Numbered from the stretch's first letter, positions 13,733 to 22,597 are shown. The stretch: DNA of 23,694 nucleotides from an uncultured Flavobacteriaceae bacterium (GCA_913044085.1 CAJWNW010000014.1:1-23694); one strand, 5' to 3'. The notes: generated by a model from the letters alone, not told the origin. Program-made: numbers and translations.

Positions 13733-14278
13733 CTAAGGCGTAAAGGTAGGTACAAAAGATTTTTGATAGTCGTTAAAAGCCTCTTGACTGTTGAGCGTTT
13801 TATAGAGGTCTTCACCAAAAAGTCTTAGAAAAAGTTCCAATTGCGCAGGGGTTTTATAGCCTGGAATGGGCGCTAAAAACTCGCTATTTTCTCCTAAGAA
13901 TAAGATGGTAGGATAAGAACGGATGCCAAAATATTGTGCCAGCTGGTGTTGGCTGTTGCGTCGTTTGGCTTTGGCGGGGTCGTAGTTTGGATTGCTGAGT
14001 TCTTGGTCTTTAAAATTCACCACGGCATTGCCTTCCGCATTAAATTTGACGGCATAATAATTGGCATTGACATAGGCCGCTAATTTTTTGTTGGAAAAGG
14101 TGTTTTTGTCCAACATGCGGCAGGGCCCACACCAAGTGGTGTACATGTCTACCATAATTTTCTTTGGCACTTCTTTTTGTTTGGCCAATGCTGCTTCCAT
14201 ACTGATCCAATTGATTTCTTGCGCAGCAGCCAGTCCTGTAAAAACGAATACCAATAAAACACTATAAAACCTCATCAT
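13733..14278 (-). CDS. Exported thioredoxin-like protein
   Basis: A 181-residue thioredoxin-fold protein with a cleavable Sec signal (MMRFYSVLLVFVFTGLAAAQ, cut after AAA). The redox motif is WCGPC, about residues 49-53, preceded by KIMVDMYTT, and the cis-Pro strand is YFGIRSYPTILFL. It belongs to the DUF255/thioredoxin_7-like group, with an insert between the motif and the cis-Pro strand that includes DPAKAKRRNSQHQLAQYFG. It is likely a periplasmic thiol oxidoreductase; the electron partner is unknown. Last gene of the minus-strand peptide-use operon, 12 bases after yjbQ. An alternative start one codon later (Met2) is equally possible. Confidence 0.88.
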   Translation of the reverse strand: MMRFYSVLLVFVFTGLAAAQEINWISMEAALAKQKEVPKKIMVDMYTTWCGPCRMLDKNTFSNKKLAAYVNANYYAVKFNAEGNAVVNFKDQELSNPNYDPAKAKRRNSQHQLAQYFGIRSYPTILFLGENSEFLAPIPGYKTPAQLELFLRLFGEDLYKTLNSQEAFNDYQKSFVPTFTP

Positions 14279-14290
14279 TAAATCTTAAAT

Positions 14291-14698
14291 TTATGAACCT
14301 ATTAACGTAATAAATATTTTTCTTGGCGCAGCAGTATTTCTGTGTTCACACAAATAAATGCCTTGCCATATCCCCCACTGTGGCACACCGTCTTTGATTG
14401 GAAAACTCACAGAAGCTCCCAAAAGGCTGCTTTTGATATGAGAGGTCATATCATCAGGGCCTTCCAGAGTATGGGTGTAATGTGTATCGGCTTCAGAAAC
14501 CATCTGATTAAAATGGGTTTCAAAATCCACACGTACACTTGGATCTGCATTTTCATTGATGGTTAAACTCGCGGAAGTATGCTTGATAAATACATGCACA
14601 AGACCACTTTTCTTGGGGATTTCATTCAAAACATAATTCGTAATCAAATGAAATCCTCTTGAAAATTGTGGCAGTTCTATTTCCTTTTGGAAAACCAT
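14291..14698 (-). CDS. yjbQ: YjbQ / UPF0047 family protein
   Basis: A 135-residue protein with the full UPF0047 signature: GFHLIT near the start, VHVFIKHTSASLTINENADPSV (His and Asp of the presumed active site), HTLEGPDDMTSHIKSSLLG, and PQWGIWQGIYLCEHRN. Members have weak thiamine-phosphate-synthase activity in vitro or in complementation tests, and the true role is uncertain. It lies 18 bases after the second POT transporter and 12 bases before the thioredoxin-like gene, so it is probably in the same transcript. Nothing in the neighbourhood concerns thiamine. Confidence 0.93.
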   Translation of the reverse strand: MVFQKEIELPQFSRGFHLITNYVLNEIPKKSGLVHVFIKHTSASLTINENADPSVRVDFETHFNQMVSEADTHYTHTLEGPDDMTSHIKSSLLGASVSFPIKDGVPQWGIWQGIYLCEHRNTAAPRKIFITLIGS

Positions 14699-14716
14699 AT
14701 TTTAATCAATTAAATT

Positions 14717-16465
14717 TTAACGTACACCATGCATCAGTTTTTTAACAACTGGGTGCATAAAGGCTGAAAAGACGCCCAAACCAACCGCTACAGCGGTGAG
14801 AATCCAAAAGAAATAACTCAAGCCGTGAGTTTCTGCGATGCCTTCTGAAGCCTCTCCAAATACGCCTGCCAATTTCATGCCAATGGCGACGGCAAGAGAC
14901 CAAATACTAAACATCATGGCAATCATTCGGCCTGGCACCAATTTACTCACGTAAGACAAGGCAACTGGCGAGACACAAAGCTCACCCATAGTATGGAAAA
15001 AGTAAACCAATATCAACCATATCATACTCACTGAAGCCGTTTCAGCGCCTACTGGAATATCTGAGGCTCCAATGGCAACACAAGCCATTCCAATGCCAAG
15101 AAGAACCATTCCTATGGCATACTTCATGTTTGCGGTTGGATTGTACTTGCTGCCCCACCACCTTGAAAAGAGGGGTGCAAAGGCAATGATAAATAAAGAG
15201 TTTAAAACACCGAACCAAGACGCTGGAACTTCCGCGATTTCTTTTTCAAATTCAGCATTTAACATCCAAATAGAAATGGCCCAAATAATGACAAAACTGA
15301 GTGCTAAAATAATATTTGAAAGTGCATATTTGGCAAAGGTTTTATTGAACAATAAAATTAAAACCCAAGTGATGATTCCCAAGGGGATAATGGTCATAAG
15401 CGAGTTAACGACCTTAAAAATATCGGCGGCATTGCCTTCCAGAATGCGTTGGGTGTAATCTTTTGCAAAGATGGTCAAACTGCTAGGTGCTTGTTCAAAA
15501 ATGGCCCAAAAGAAAATCGTTATAAAAGCAAAAAACATTACGGCTAACATACGGTCTCTCGTAATTTTATCGTAGCGCGGAATTCTAATGACCAATAATA
15601 AAACAAACAACAAAAGCGCAGTTATAATGGCCGCATTGGAACCTGAGGTTCCAAACATTTGAAAATCAAATAAATTATAGGCGCCTTCTGAAATTTTAGA
15701 CACGGGGTCATTTAAAATCCAAGCCAATCCAAGAACAGAAGCGACTCCAATTAGGGTTAATTGAATATTTGTAAACGGGTTGAGTTTGGGTTCGTCGGCT
15801 GAATGTGTTTCAGAAACCGCTTCGGTTTTGATGGGTTTTTTTCCGATGTCTCCAAAAATATTTTGGGCCAACCAAAATTGTAGCAATCCAAAAAACATAA
15901 AGATTCCCGCCAGACCGAAGCCCCATCGCCATCCTATTTTTTCACCTAGATAGCCACACAATAAAATGCCTAAAAATGCACCGGCATTGACACCCATATA
16001 GAAAATGGTATAAGCACCGTCTTTCTGATCGTCTCTCCCTTTGTACATTTGAGAAATAATGGAGGTCATATTGGGTTTAAAAAAACCACTACCAAATACC
16101 AAAAGCGTCAAGCCAGTGTAAATGAAAAATGGCGTTTCTAATGCCATGGAAACGTGTCCCAAAGTCATGAGTAGGGCTCCTATTACAACAGCATAACGGT
16201 AGCCAATAATTTTATCGGCAAAATACCCCCCTATGAGTGTGGACAAATATACCAATGAGGTATAAGTTCCAAAAATTGCATAGGCATATTCTCTAGGCCA
16301 TCCCCAGCCCTCATCCATTAGTGAGGCCGTGAAAAACATAACAAGCAATGCCCGCATGCCATAATAGGAAAAACGTTCCCACATTTCTGTGAAAAATAAT
16401 ACGAAAAGCCCCGCCGGGTGTCCTAGGACTTTATCTTTAAAGAGTTGATCAATTGCTGTACTCAT
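14717..16465 (-). CDS. POT-family di/tripeptide:H+ symporter (copy 2, 582 aa)
   Basis: Inner-membrane proton-coupled oligopeptide transporter of the POT/PTR2 family. The proton-coupling ExxER motif is in TEMWERFSYYGMRA at about residues 27-40, the second signature FYMGVNAGAFLG at about 155-166, and the C-terminal GELCVSPVALSYVSKLVP block is present. About 14 membrane helices are predicted, with an extended cytoplasmic loop (residues about 211-228, rich in Glu and Lys) in the middle. It is 11 bases downstream of a second POT gene and clearly a paralogue; a 38-base stretch encoding the ExxER region is identical in both genes. With DPP-IV upstream the likely cargo is dipeptides released in the periplasm. 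Confidence 0.94.
   Translation of the reverse strand: MSTAIDQLFKDKVLGHPAGLFVLFFTEMWERFSYYGMRALLVMFFTASLMDEGWGWPREYAYAIFGTYTSLVYLSTLIGGYFADKIIGYRYAVVIGALLMTLGHVSMALETPFFIYTGLTLLVFGSGFFKPNMTSIISQMYKGRDDQKDGAYTIFYMGVNAGAFLGILLCGYLGEKIGWRWGFGLAGIFMFFGLLQFWLAQNIFGDIGKKPIKTEAVSETHSADEPKLNPFTNIQLTLIGVASVLGLAWILNDPVSKISEGAYNLFDFQMFGTSGSNAAIITALLLFVLLLVIRIPRYDKITRDRMLAVMFFAFITIFFWAIFEQAPSSLTIFAKDYTQRILEGNAADIFKVVNSLMTIIPLGIITWVLILLFNKTFAKYALSNIILALSFVIIWAISIWMLNAEFEKEIAEVPASWFGVLNSLFIIAFAPLFSRWWGSKYNPTANMKYAIGMVLLGIGMACVAIGASDIPVGAETASVSMIWLILVYFFHTMGELCVSPVALSYVSKLVPGRMIAMMFSIWSLAVAIGMKLAGVFGEASEGIAETHGLSYFFWILTAVAVGLGVFSAFMHPVVKKLMHGVR
16353..16390. repeat. 38-base exact repeat, copy in POT gene 2
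   Basis: These 38 bases are identical to 17879-17916 and encode the segment around TEMWERFSYYGMR in both transporters. Thirteen consecutive codons share every synonymous site, although the proteins diverge markedly outside this block. Confidence 0.9.
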
Positions 16466-16476
16466 TTTTTTGTTTT

Positions 16477-17991
16477 TTAAGATTCTAATGTTATGTCTTC
16501 TGCTCCGTTGGTAAGTCTTTTGAGAGGTTTGAGAATTAAAACAACCAAAATACCAAAAATAGTACAGAAAATTGCTATTCCTGTAAAGATTGTAAACTCT
16601 CCAAAATCAGAAGCCGATTCCCCTAAAAGGCCGGCGACTTTATTGCCCAGTCCTGTGGCTGCAAAATAGGCACCCATCATAAATGCCATCCAACGCTCAG
16701 GTGCAAGTTTTGTAATGAATGATAAGGCTACTGGTGAGGCACACAACTCTCCCAACGTATGGAATAAATAAGCAAAAATCAACCAATACATTGCAGAAGA
16801 CCCAGTGCTTTCATATTCCATAGAAGCTGCCGACATAAAAAAGAAGCCCCAGCCCATTATAATGACGCCAATAGCCATTTTAAACAATGATGATGATTCT
16901 TTATTTCTGTTTTTCCACCAGACCCAAAAACTGCCAACAATGGTTGCAAATATTAAAATAAAAATGGCATTAACAGATTGAAACCAACTTGCAGGCACCA
17001 TAAAGTCTCCTAAAGATAAATCTGTTTTTTGATAGGTATAAACATTTAGCAAGCCACCTGCTTGCTCAAAAGCCCCCCAGAATATTATAATGATTAAAAA
17101 TGAAAGGTAAGTCACTAAAATCCTGTCTTTTTCAATTTTATTTCCATCATTGTATACAACAATTCCAACACCAACGGCAAATGCCAAGCCAATGACCAAA
17201 AGACCATAAGACCAAGACCCACCAATAAACCAAATAGCAAGCCCAATAAGGACGGTGATGGCAAAGCCAATGATTGAGTTTGAATGCTTAAAAATTGCTA
17301 ACAGTAAATTTTGAGTGTCGCCTTTTTCATCAGATGATCTTTCATCAACAACAAGATTTCCTACATGCTTTAAATGCTTTTGACCATACCAATAGGTCAA
17401 CTGACCAAATGCCATTCCAATACCAGCCATTCCAAAGCCATAATGCCAGCCAATATTTTCACCCACATAGCCAACGGCCAAAGCAGCAACAGCAGCCCCT
17501 AAATTGATGCCCATATAAAAGATATAAAAGCCCATATCGCGTTTATTTTGCTCATTTTTAGGATACAATCCGCCCACCATTGTTGAAATGTTTGGCTTGA
17601 GCATTCCAACCCCCATCACAATGAGAATCAAACCTGTATAAAAAGCCCACATTTGTTCAATAGCGAGTACACTGTGGCCTGCAACAAGAAGCATTCCGCC
17701 CACAAAAACAGATTTTCTTTGACCTAAGATTTTATCGGCTATGATGCCACCCGGTATGGAGGCGACGTAAACAAACATAGTGTACCAACCATAAAGTGCA
17801 ATAGCACTGTCATTTGCCCAACCCAATCCTGGATTGTCAGAACCTGTCTCAGCGACAAGATAAAGGACTAAAATAGCACGCATGCCATAATAGGAAAAAC
17901 GTTCCCACATTTCTGTTAAAAAAAGAACGTAGAGTCCTATGGGATGCCCAAATATTTGTTTCTGATTTTCTAATGTTGTTTCTGTTGCCAT
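16477..17991 (-). CDS. POT-family di/tripeptide:H+ symporter (copy 1, 504 aa)
   Basis: Proton-driven peptide importer of the POT/PTR2 family, inner membrane, about 12-14 helices. ExxER lies in LTEMWERFSYYGMRAILV, about residues 26-43; the second signature is YIFYMGINLGAAVAAL, about 154-169; and GELCASPVALSFITKLAP lies near residue 415. 504 residues is the usual bacterial size (DtpA about 500); its partner is about 80 residues longer, mostly from middle loops and the region between helices 8 and 10. It lies 39 bases after the DPP-IV stop and 11 bases before the second POT gene. Two carriers in a row suggest different peptide preferences, which the sequence alone cannot resolve. Confidence 0.94.
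   Translation of the reverse strand: MATETTLENQKQIFGHPIGLYVLFLTEMWERFSYYGMRAILVLYLVAETGSDNPGLGWANDSAIALYGWYTMFVYVASIPGGIIADKILGQRKSVFVGGMLLVAGHSVLAIEQMWAFYTGLILIVMGVGMLKPNISTMVGGLYPKNEQNKRDMGFYIFYMGINLGAAVAALAVGYVGENIGWHYGFGMAGIGMAFGQLTYWYGQKHLKHVGNLVVDERSSDEKGDTQNLLLAIFKHSNSIIGFAITVLIGLAIWFIGGSWSYGLLVIGLAFAVGVGIVVYNDGNKIEKDRILVTYLSFLIIIIFWGAFEQAGGLLNVYTYQKTDLSLGDFMVPASWFQSVNAIFILIFATIVGSFWVWWKNRNKESSSLFKMAIGVIIMGWGFFFMSAASMEYESTGSSAMYWLIFAYLFHTLGELCASPVALSFITKLAPERWMAFMMGAYFAATGLGNKVAGLLGESASDFGEFTIFTGIAIFCTIFGILVVLILKPLKRLTNGAEDITLES
17879..17916. repeat. 38-base exact repeat, copy in POT gene 1
   Basis: Identical to 16353-16390, direct orientation, 1526 bases apart. It covers the codons for the ExxER proton-coupling motif. 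Confidence 0.9.
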
Positions 17992-18030
17992 AATCTGTTT
18001 TTTATCAAAGGGTTAATTTACGCTTTAATT

Positions 18031-20226
18031 TTATTTGCTTGAAATTTTATCGCCTAATGTTTTGGAAAGGAAATTGGTCATTTTCTTATACAAATGCAAG
18101 CGGGTGTTCCCGCCATAAATTCCATGGTTTTTGTCAGGATAAATAGCCCACTCAAATTGTTTGTCGGCCTGTACAAGCGCCTCGACCATCCGCATGGTAT
18201 TTTGCAAATGCACATTGTCATCAGCAGAGCCGTGAACCAATAAATAATCGCCTTCTAATTTTTCAGGATAATTAAAGGGTGAATTATCGTCATAACCAGC
18301 CGCATTTTCTTGAGGAGTTCGCATATAACGCTCTGTGTAAATCGTATCGTAAAAACGCCAATTGGTCACCGGGGCGACCGCAATGGCCATTTTAAAAATG
18401 GAACTGCCCTTCAACAAGCAATTCGTACTCATTTGACCCCCAAAACTCCAGCCCCAAATCCCAATGCGGCTTTCATCTATAAAGGGTAGTTTTGATAACT
18501 GCTTAGCTGCGGCAATTTGGTCTTCTGTTTCGTATTTCACCAAATTCATATAGGTGACTTTCTTAAAATTAGCGCCTTTAAAGCCAGTGCCACGACCATC
18601 AACACAAACCACATAATAGCCTTGCTGCGCCAACATTTGATACCAATAGTCATTAGAGTCATTCCATCGGTTGGCGACTTCTTGGGAGCCAGGCCCCGAA
18701 TATTGATACATCAGCATTGGATAGGATTTATTGGGGTCAAAACCTAGGGGTTTGATCGTCCACATGTTCAAATCGTTTCCATTGACTGATAGGGTGCTAA
18801 AAACCTTATCAGAAATGGTATAGGCTCCTAACTTTTCAACCAATGCATCATTGGTTTTGATGGTTTTTAAAACCTGGCCATCCGAACTGCTGTTTAGGGT
18901 GTAAATTGGAGGGGTGATAGCACTTGAAAAAGTATTGATATAATAGGTAAAATCGGCACTAAAAGCAGCGGCATTGGTGCCGGTTTTTGCCGAAAGGCGG
19001 CGTTTCTTTTTTCCATTCAAACCAACCGCATAAACATCTCTATTGATGGAACCATTTTCAACCGACTGGTAATAAATGCGTTTATTTCTTTCATCGCAAC
19101 CGTAATAGGCAGTTACTTCCCAATTTCCCTTGGTCAATTGGTTGATGAGTTTGCCTTTTTTGCTATAATGATAGAGGTGGTTATGGCCATCTTTTTCGGA
19201 AGTCCAAATAAAACTGTTGTCTTTTAAAAAAGTTAAATTGTCCGTGACATCCACATAAGCCGCATCAGTTTCTGTGAGAAGAATTGAACTGGTATTAGAC
19301 GCAGTATCAATGGCCCATAAATCCAATTCATTTTGATGGCGGTTGATGTATTGTGCACTCAAAATGGAAGCTTCTGAAGTCCATTTGATGCGTGGAATAT
19401 AAAAATCATTGTAAGATTTCTCCAATTTGACTTCATTGGTTAAATGTTTATTTAAATCATATATGTGAAGCGATACAACCGCATTTTGTTCACCGGCTTT
19501 AGGGTATTTAAAAACCTGTTGTGTTTGGTAAAGGGCTTGCCCATAAACATCCATTGAAAATTCTGGAACAGCGGTTTCATCAAAGCGTAAAAAAGCGATT
19601 TTTTGACCATCGGCATTCCACTCATAGGCGCGGACAAATGCAAATTCTTCTTCATAGACCCAATCCGTAATGCCATTGATGATTTTATTTTTTTCACCAT
19701 CAAAAGTAATTTGCTTTTCGCGATCACTTTTTAAATCTTTGAGATAAAGGTTGTTATTAAACCCATAGGCAACTTGTGAAGCGTCCGGAGAAAAAGTGGG
19801 CTCTTGAATTTTAGAGTCTGAAACTTTTTGAAGTTGCCTCGAGGCGATATCATATACAAAAAACACTCCTAATGTGGAGCGTCTATAAATGGATTCAACT
19901 TCAGTTGCGAGGATGATTTTTGATTCATCTGCACTAAAAGTATAGTTTGTAAAATAAGGAATGGCTTCTAAATCTTTGGAATCAACCAAAGCCGCAACTT
20001 TTGACTGGGTTTTGTAGTCGTAGAGATCAATAGATGTGGAGCGGGTGGAGCGGTTAAAATTTAAAACGGAGTATTGTTGTCCATTTTTCATGGAATGCAA
20101 TACTTCCATACGCTCGGTTCTGAAGGATCCATTCCATATGTCTTCAAGGGTGATTTCTTTGACTTGGGCCAAAGAAATAAGTGAAAACGATACAAAAAGT
20201 ATTGAAAATAGGGATTTTCGCAGCAT
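18031..20226 (-). CDS. Dipeptidyl peptidase IV (S9B)
   Basis: Exported serine peptidase that removes N-terminal dipeptides, usually X-Pro or X-Ala. A Sec signal (residues 1-20, cut SLA|Q) precedes an eight-bladed beta-propeller and a C-terminal alpha/beta hydrolase. The propeller contains DWVYEEEF, whose Glu193-Glu194 correspond to the double-Glu motif that clamps the substrate N-terminus in DPP-IV. The triad is Ser594 (GWSFGG), Asp670 (GSADDNVH) and His701 (DKNHGI). 731 residues is the normal bacterial length. First gene of a minus-strand run with two POT transporters, so dipeptides made in the periplasm can be taken up directly. Divergent from mvaA across 139 bases; I see no full TAnnTTTG for this strand. 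Confidence 0.96.
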   Translation of the reverse strand: MLRKSLFSILFVSFSLISLAQVKEITLEDIWNGSFRTERMEVLHSMKNGQQYSVLNFNRSTRSTSIDLYDYKTQSKVAALVDSKDLEAIPYFTNYTFSADESKIILATEVESIYRRSTLGVFFVYDIASRQLQKVSDSKIQEPTFSPDASQVAYGFNNNLYLKDLKSDREKQITFDGEKNKIINGITDWVYEEEFAFVRAYEWNADGQKIAFLRFDETAVPEFSMDVYGQALYQTQQVFKYPKAGEQNAVVSLHIYDLNKHLTNEVKLEKSYNDFYIPRIKWTSEASILSAQYINRHQNELDLWAIDTASNTSSILLTETDAAYVDVTDNLTFLKDNSFIWTSEKDGHNHLYHYSKKGKLINQLTKGNWEVTAYYGCDERNKRIYYQSVENGSINRDVYAVGLNGKKKRRLSAKTGTNAAAFSADFTYYINTFSSAITPPIYTLNSSSDGQVLKTIKTNDALVEKLGAYTISDKVFSTLSVNGNDLNMWTIKPLGFDPNKSYPMLMYQYSGPGSQEVANRWNDSNDYWYQMLAQQGYYVVCVDGRGTGFKGANFKKVTYMNLVKYETEDQIAAAKQLSKLPFIDESRIGIWGWSFGGQMSTNCLLKGSSIFKMAIAVAPVTNWRFYDTIYTERYMRTPQENAAGYDDNSPFNYPEKLEGDYLLVHGSADDNVHLQNTMRMVEALVQADKQFEWAIYPDKNHGIYGGNTRLHLYKKMTNFLSKTLGDKISSK

Positions 20227-20340
20227 AGAATTGAATGTAAAAATGACATCAATTTTACTAAAAAAAAATCAGAATTCCGCTTTTACCAAGTGATTAATCC
20301 TCAATTTAACAATTGCCTTTTCATATAATGGATAGAATAG

Positions 20341-20348
20341 TATCTTTG
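20341..20348 (+). promoter_or_regulatory. mvaA: Candidate -7 element of the mvaA promoter
   Basis: TATCTTTG matches TAnnTTTG and ends 17 bases before the ATG at 20366. The nearest upstream TTG (20313-20315) is 25 bases away, slightly beyond the usual spacing. The element overlaps the in-frame GTG at 20348, which argues against that codon as the start. Confidence 0.5.
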
Positions 20349-20365
20349 TGCATCAATACACAAGC

Positions 20366-21676
20366 ATGCAAAAATCAATCTCGGGGTTTTCTAAATTGTC
20401 TAAAGTTGAAAAAATTAATTGGCTAATTGCTAATCACTTTGAAAATAACAAACAAGCCAAAACTGTTTTGGAATCCTATTGGAATGAAGACAAAAAACTG
20501 CAGCAATTGCATGACGAGTTTATAGAAAATACCATTTCAAACTTTTATATGCCTTTCGGGGTTGCACCAAATTTTTTAATCAATGAAAGGCTTTACGCTC
20601 TACCAATGACCATTGAAGAAAGTTCCGTAGTGGCTGCTGCCAGCAATGCCGCTAAGTTTTGGTTGACCCGAGGTGGTTTTAAAACAACGGTATTGTCCAC
20701 TGAAAAAATTGGACATGTTCACTTTACGTTTAAGGGTGGAAAAGACGCTTTAAGCAACTATTTTGAAGCTTTAAAACCTCAACTTTTAAAGTCCACTGCG
20801 TCTTTAACAAAAAACATGGAAAAACGCGGGGGTGGTATTTTAGATTTACAGCTGATTGATTGTACATCAAAAATGCCGCATTATTACCAACTCGAAGTAA
20901 CTTTTGAAACCGCTGATGCCATGGGTGCGAATTTTATCAATTCATGCTTGGAACAAATCGCGGTAACTTTTGAAACTTTATCTAAAGACGTTTCTAGTCT
21001 AAAAGGGTTTCTACCTGAAGTTGTAATGAGTATATTATCGAATTATGTTCCCAATTGCGTCGTTCGTGCCGAAGTGAGCTGTGCAGTGGATGATTTAACA
21101 CTTGAGGGTCATTTTACTGGAAGTGAATTTGCTGAAAAATTCATACAAGCGGTACGTATTGCGGAAGTTGAACCCTTTCGTGCTGTCACTCACAACAAAG
21201 GCATTATGAATGGTGTAGATGCCCTGGTCATCGCCACTGGAAATGATTTTAGAGCGGTTGAAGCCGGGGTTCATGCCTATGCGGCAAAATCGGGACAATA
21301 TGCAAGTTTATCCCATGCCACACTAGAAAACAATATGTTCAGGTTTTGGGTAGACCTCCCCCTTGCCCTAGGGACTGTTGGGGGACTAACGGCCTTACAC
21401 CCCATGGTGAAATTTGCCTTGGAATTGCTGGGTAAACCCTCTGCTAAAGACTTGATGCAAATTGTTGCTGTTGCGGGACTGGCCCAAAATTTCGCAGCCC
21501 TGCGCTCCCTCACTACCACCGGAATTCAAAAAGGGCATATGAAAATGCACTTGCTTAACATTTTAAATCAATTGCAGGCCAATCCGGCTGAAAAAGAACA
21601 ATTGATCACACATTTTAAAACCAATAGTGTTTCCCAAAGTGCAGTGGCCGAAGCCCTTAAAAACCTACGTGACTAA
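20366..21676 (+). CDS. mvaA: Hydroxymethylglutaryl-CoA reductase, class II
   Basis: Interconverts HMG-CoA and mevalonate; cytoplasmic. Class II marks: ENTISNFYMPFGVAPNF, MTIEESSVVAAASNAA (catalytic Glu84/85), HNKGIMNGVDAL (Lys278), GNDFRAVEAGVHAYA (Asp294) and IQKGHMKMHL (His391). The spacing of the Lys, Asp and His agrees with the Pseudomonas mevalonii enzyme (267, 283, 381). The 436-residue length is typical. Although class II is often called degradative, in bacteria with a mevalonate pathway it is biosynthetic. The downstream partner is a GHMP kinase (1-base overlap, TAATG), which supports mevalonate-based isoprenoid synthesis. I start at ATG 20366 because an in-frame GTG at 20348 lies inside the -7 promoter element. 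Confidence 0.95.
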   Translation: MQKSISGFSKLSKVEKINWLIANHFENNKQAKTVLESYWNEDKKLQQLHDEFIENTISNFYMPFGVAPNFLINERLYALPMTIEESSVVAAASNAAKFWLTRGGFKTTVLSTEKIGHVHFTFKGGKDALSNYFEALKPQLLKSTASLTKNMEKRGGGILDLQLIDCTSKMPHYYQLEVTFETADAMGANFINSCLEQIAVTFETLSKDVSSLKGFLPEVVMSILSNYVPNCVVRAEVSCAVDDLTLEGHFTGSEFAEKFIQAVRIAEVEPFRAVTHNKGIMNGVDALVIATGNDFRAVEAGVHAYAAKSGQYASLSHATLENNMFRFWVDLPLALGTVGGLTALHPMVKFALELLGKPSAKDLMQIVAVAGLAQNFAALRSLTTTGIQKGHMKMHLLNILNQLQANPAEKEQLITHFKTNSVSQSAVAEALKNLRD

Positions 21677-22572
21677 TGGAAAAATTTTATAGCCACGGAA
21701 AATTGTTAATCACTGCAGAATATGCAGTTTTGGACGGTGCCAAAGCCTTGGCCCTACCTACCAAATTAGGACAATCGCTTGAAGTAAAACCCATTGAAAG
21801 CCCCGAAATTCGTTGGAAAAGTTTTGACCATAATGGCACACTATGGTTTGAAACAACTTTACAACTTGCAAGCTTTGAAGCAAACGTAACCAATGAAACA
21901 GCAAAGCGACTTTCGGAGTGTTTTTTGGCGATAGCCAAACTTCAGCCTGGCTGTTTTGTAGCCCATAATGGATTTGAAATGCATAGCCGTTTGGAGTTTC
22001 CTCAAAATTGGGGGTTAGGGTCGTCCTCAACATTGATAAACAATTTGGCACAATGGGCCAAAGTAGATGCCTACAAGCTGCTAGCTGCAACTTTTGGTGG
22101 CAGTGGCTATGACATTGCTTGTGCGCAACACCCCTACCCGATTACTTTCCAAAAAAACTTAAAATCATCTCCCAAGGTTGAAAAAGCAGTGTTTAATCCA
22201 TCTTTTAAAGACCAGCTATTTTTTGTACACCAGAACCAAAAGCAAAACAGCCGCGACGCCATTGCACACTACAATACCCTAAAAACAACACAAAGTCTTG
22301 ATTTTTCTGAATTGAATGCCCTTACCTATGCACTTTTGGTGGCCACTACTTTAGAAGAATTTGAAGTACTGATGAGCAAACACGAGACTATTGTGGGCAA
22401 TCTTATCCAACACCCCCCCATAAAAGCCTCACACTTTTCTGATTACAATGGGGCGATAAAAAGTTTGGGCGCTTGGGGCGGAGATTTCTTTTTGGCAACT
22501 GGAAACAACCTTCAATATTTTAAGGATAAAGGGTATACCACGATTATCTCCTTTGGGGAGATGGTATTATAA
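21676..22572 (+). CDS. GYDIA-type GHMP kinase (mevalonate pathway kinase)
   Basis: A GHMP-superfamily small-molecule kinase of 298 residues. The N-terminal motif is FYSHGKLLITAEYAVLDGAKALALP (motif 1 of mevalonate and phosphomevalonate kinases). The ATP loop is WGLGSSSTLINN near residue 113, followed by GGSGYDIACAQHP near 137, the GYDIA signature, and the C-terminal GAWGGDFFLATG, which replaces the usual glycine-rich motif 3. Translationally coupled to mvaA (stop and start overlap by one base), so it very likely phosphorylates mevalonate or phosphomevalonate. Which of the two cannot be read from motifs; the GSGYD pattern recalls phosphomevalonate kinases. Convergent with the downstream isomerase gene. 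Confidence 0.9.
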   Translation: MEKFYSHGKLLITAEYAVLDGAKALALPTKLGQSLEVKPIESPEIRWKSFDHNGTLWFETTLQLASFEANVTNETAKRLSECFLAIAKLQPGCFVAHNGFEMHSRLEFPQNWGLGSSSTLINNLAQWAKVDAYKLLAATFGGSGYDIACAQHPYPITFQKNLKSSPKVEKAVFNPSFKDQLFFVHQNQKQNSRDAIAHYNTLKTTQSLDFSELNALTYALLVATTLEEFEVLMSKHETIVGNLIQHPPIKASHFSDYNGAIKSLGAWGGDFFLATGNNLQYFKDKGYTTIISFGEMVL

Positions 22573-22597
22573 AAAAAGGACTGAAAAATCAGTCCCT
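22571..22597 (-). terminator. Terminator of the ppiD-like gene
   Basis: A 7-bp perfect stem GGACTGA/TCAGTCC (22578-22584 with 22589-22595), loop AAAA, is followed on the minus strand by seven U (the A run 22571-22577). It lies 24 bases after the isomerase stop. On the plus strand the following T tract is weak, so termination of the mvaA operon there is possible but less certain. It abuts the stop codon of the kinase gene. Confidence 0.75.

Noticed and set aside
15072..15458. 128-codon open frame opposite the second POT gene
   Set aside because: Antisense to membrane helices of a well-supported transporter; its hydrophobic pattern is explained by the complementary coding strand.
20348..20365. 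GTG start for HMG-CoA reductase at 20348
   Set aside because: The codon overlaps the last base of the TATCTTTG promoter element, so it would be at or before the transcript start.
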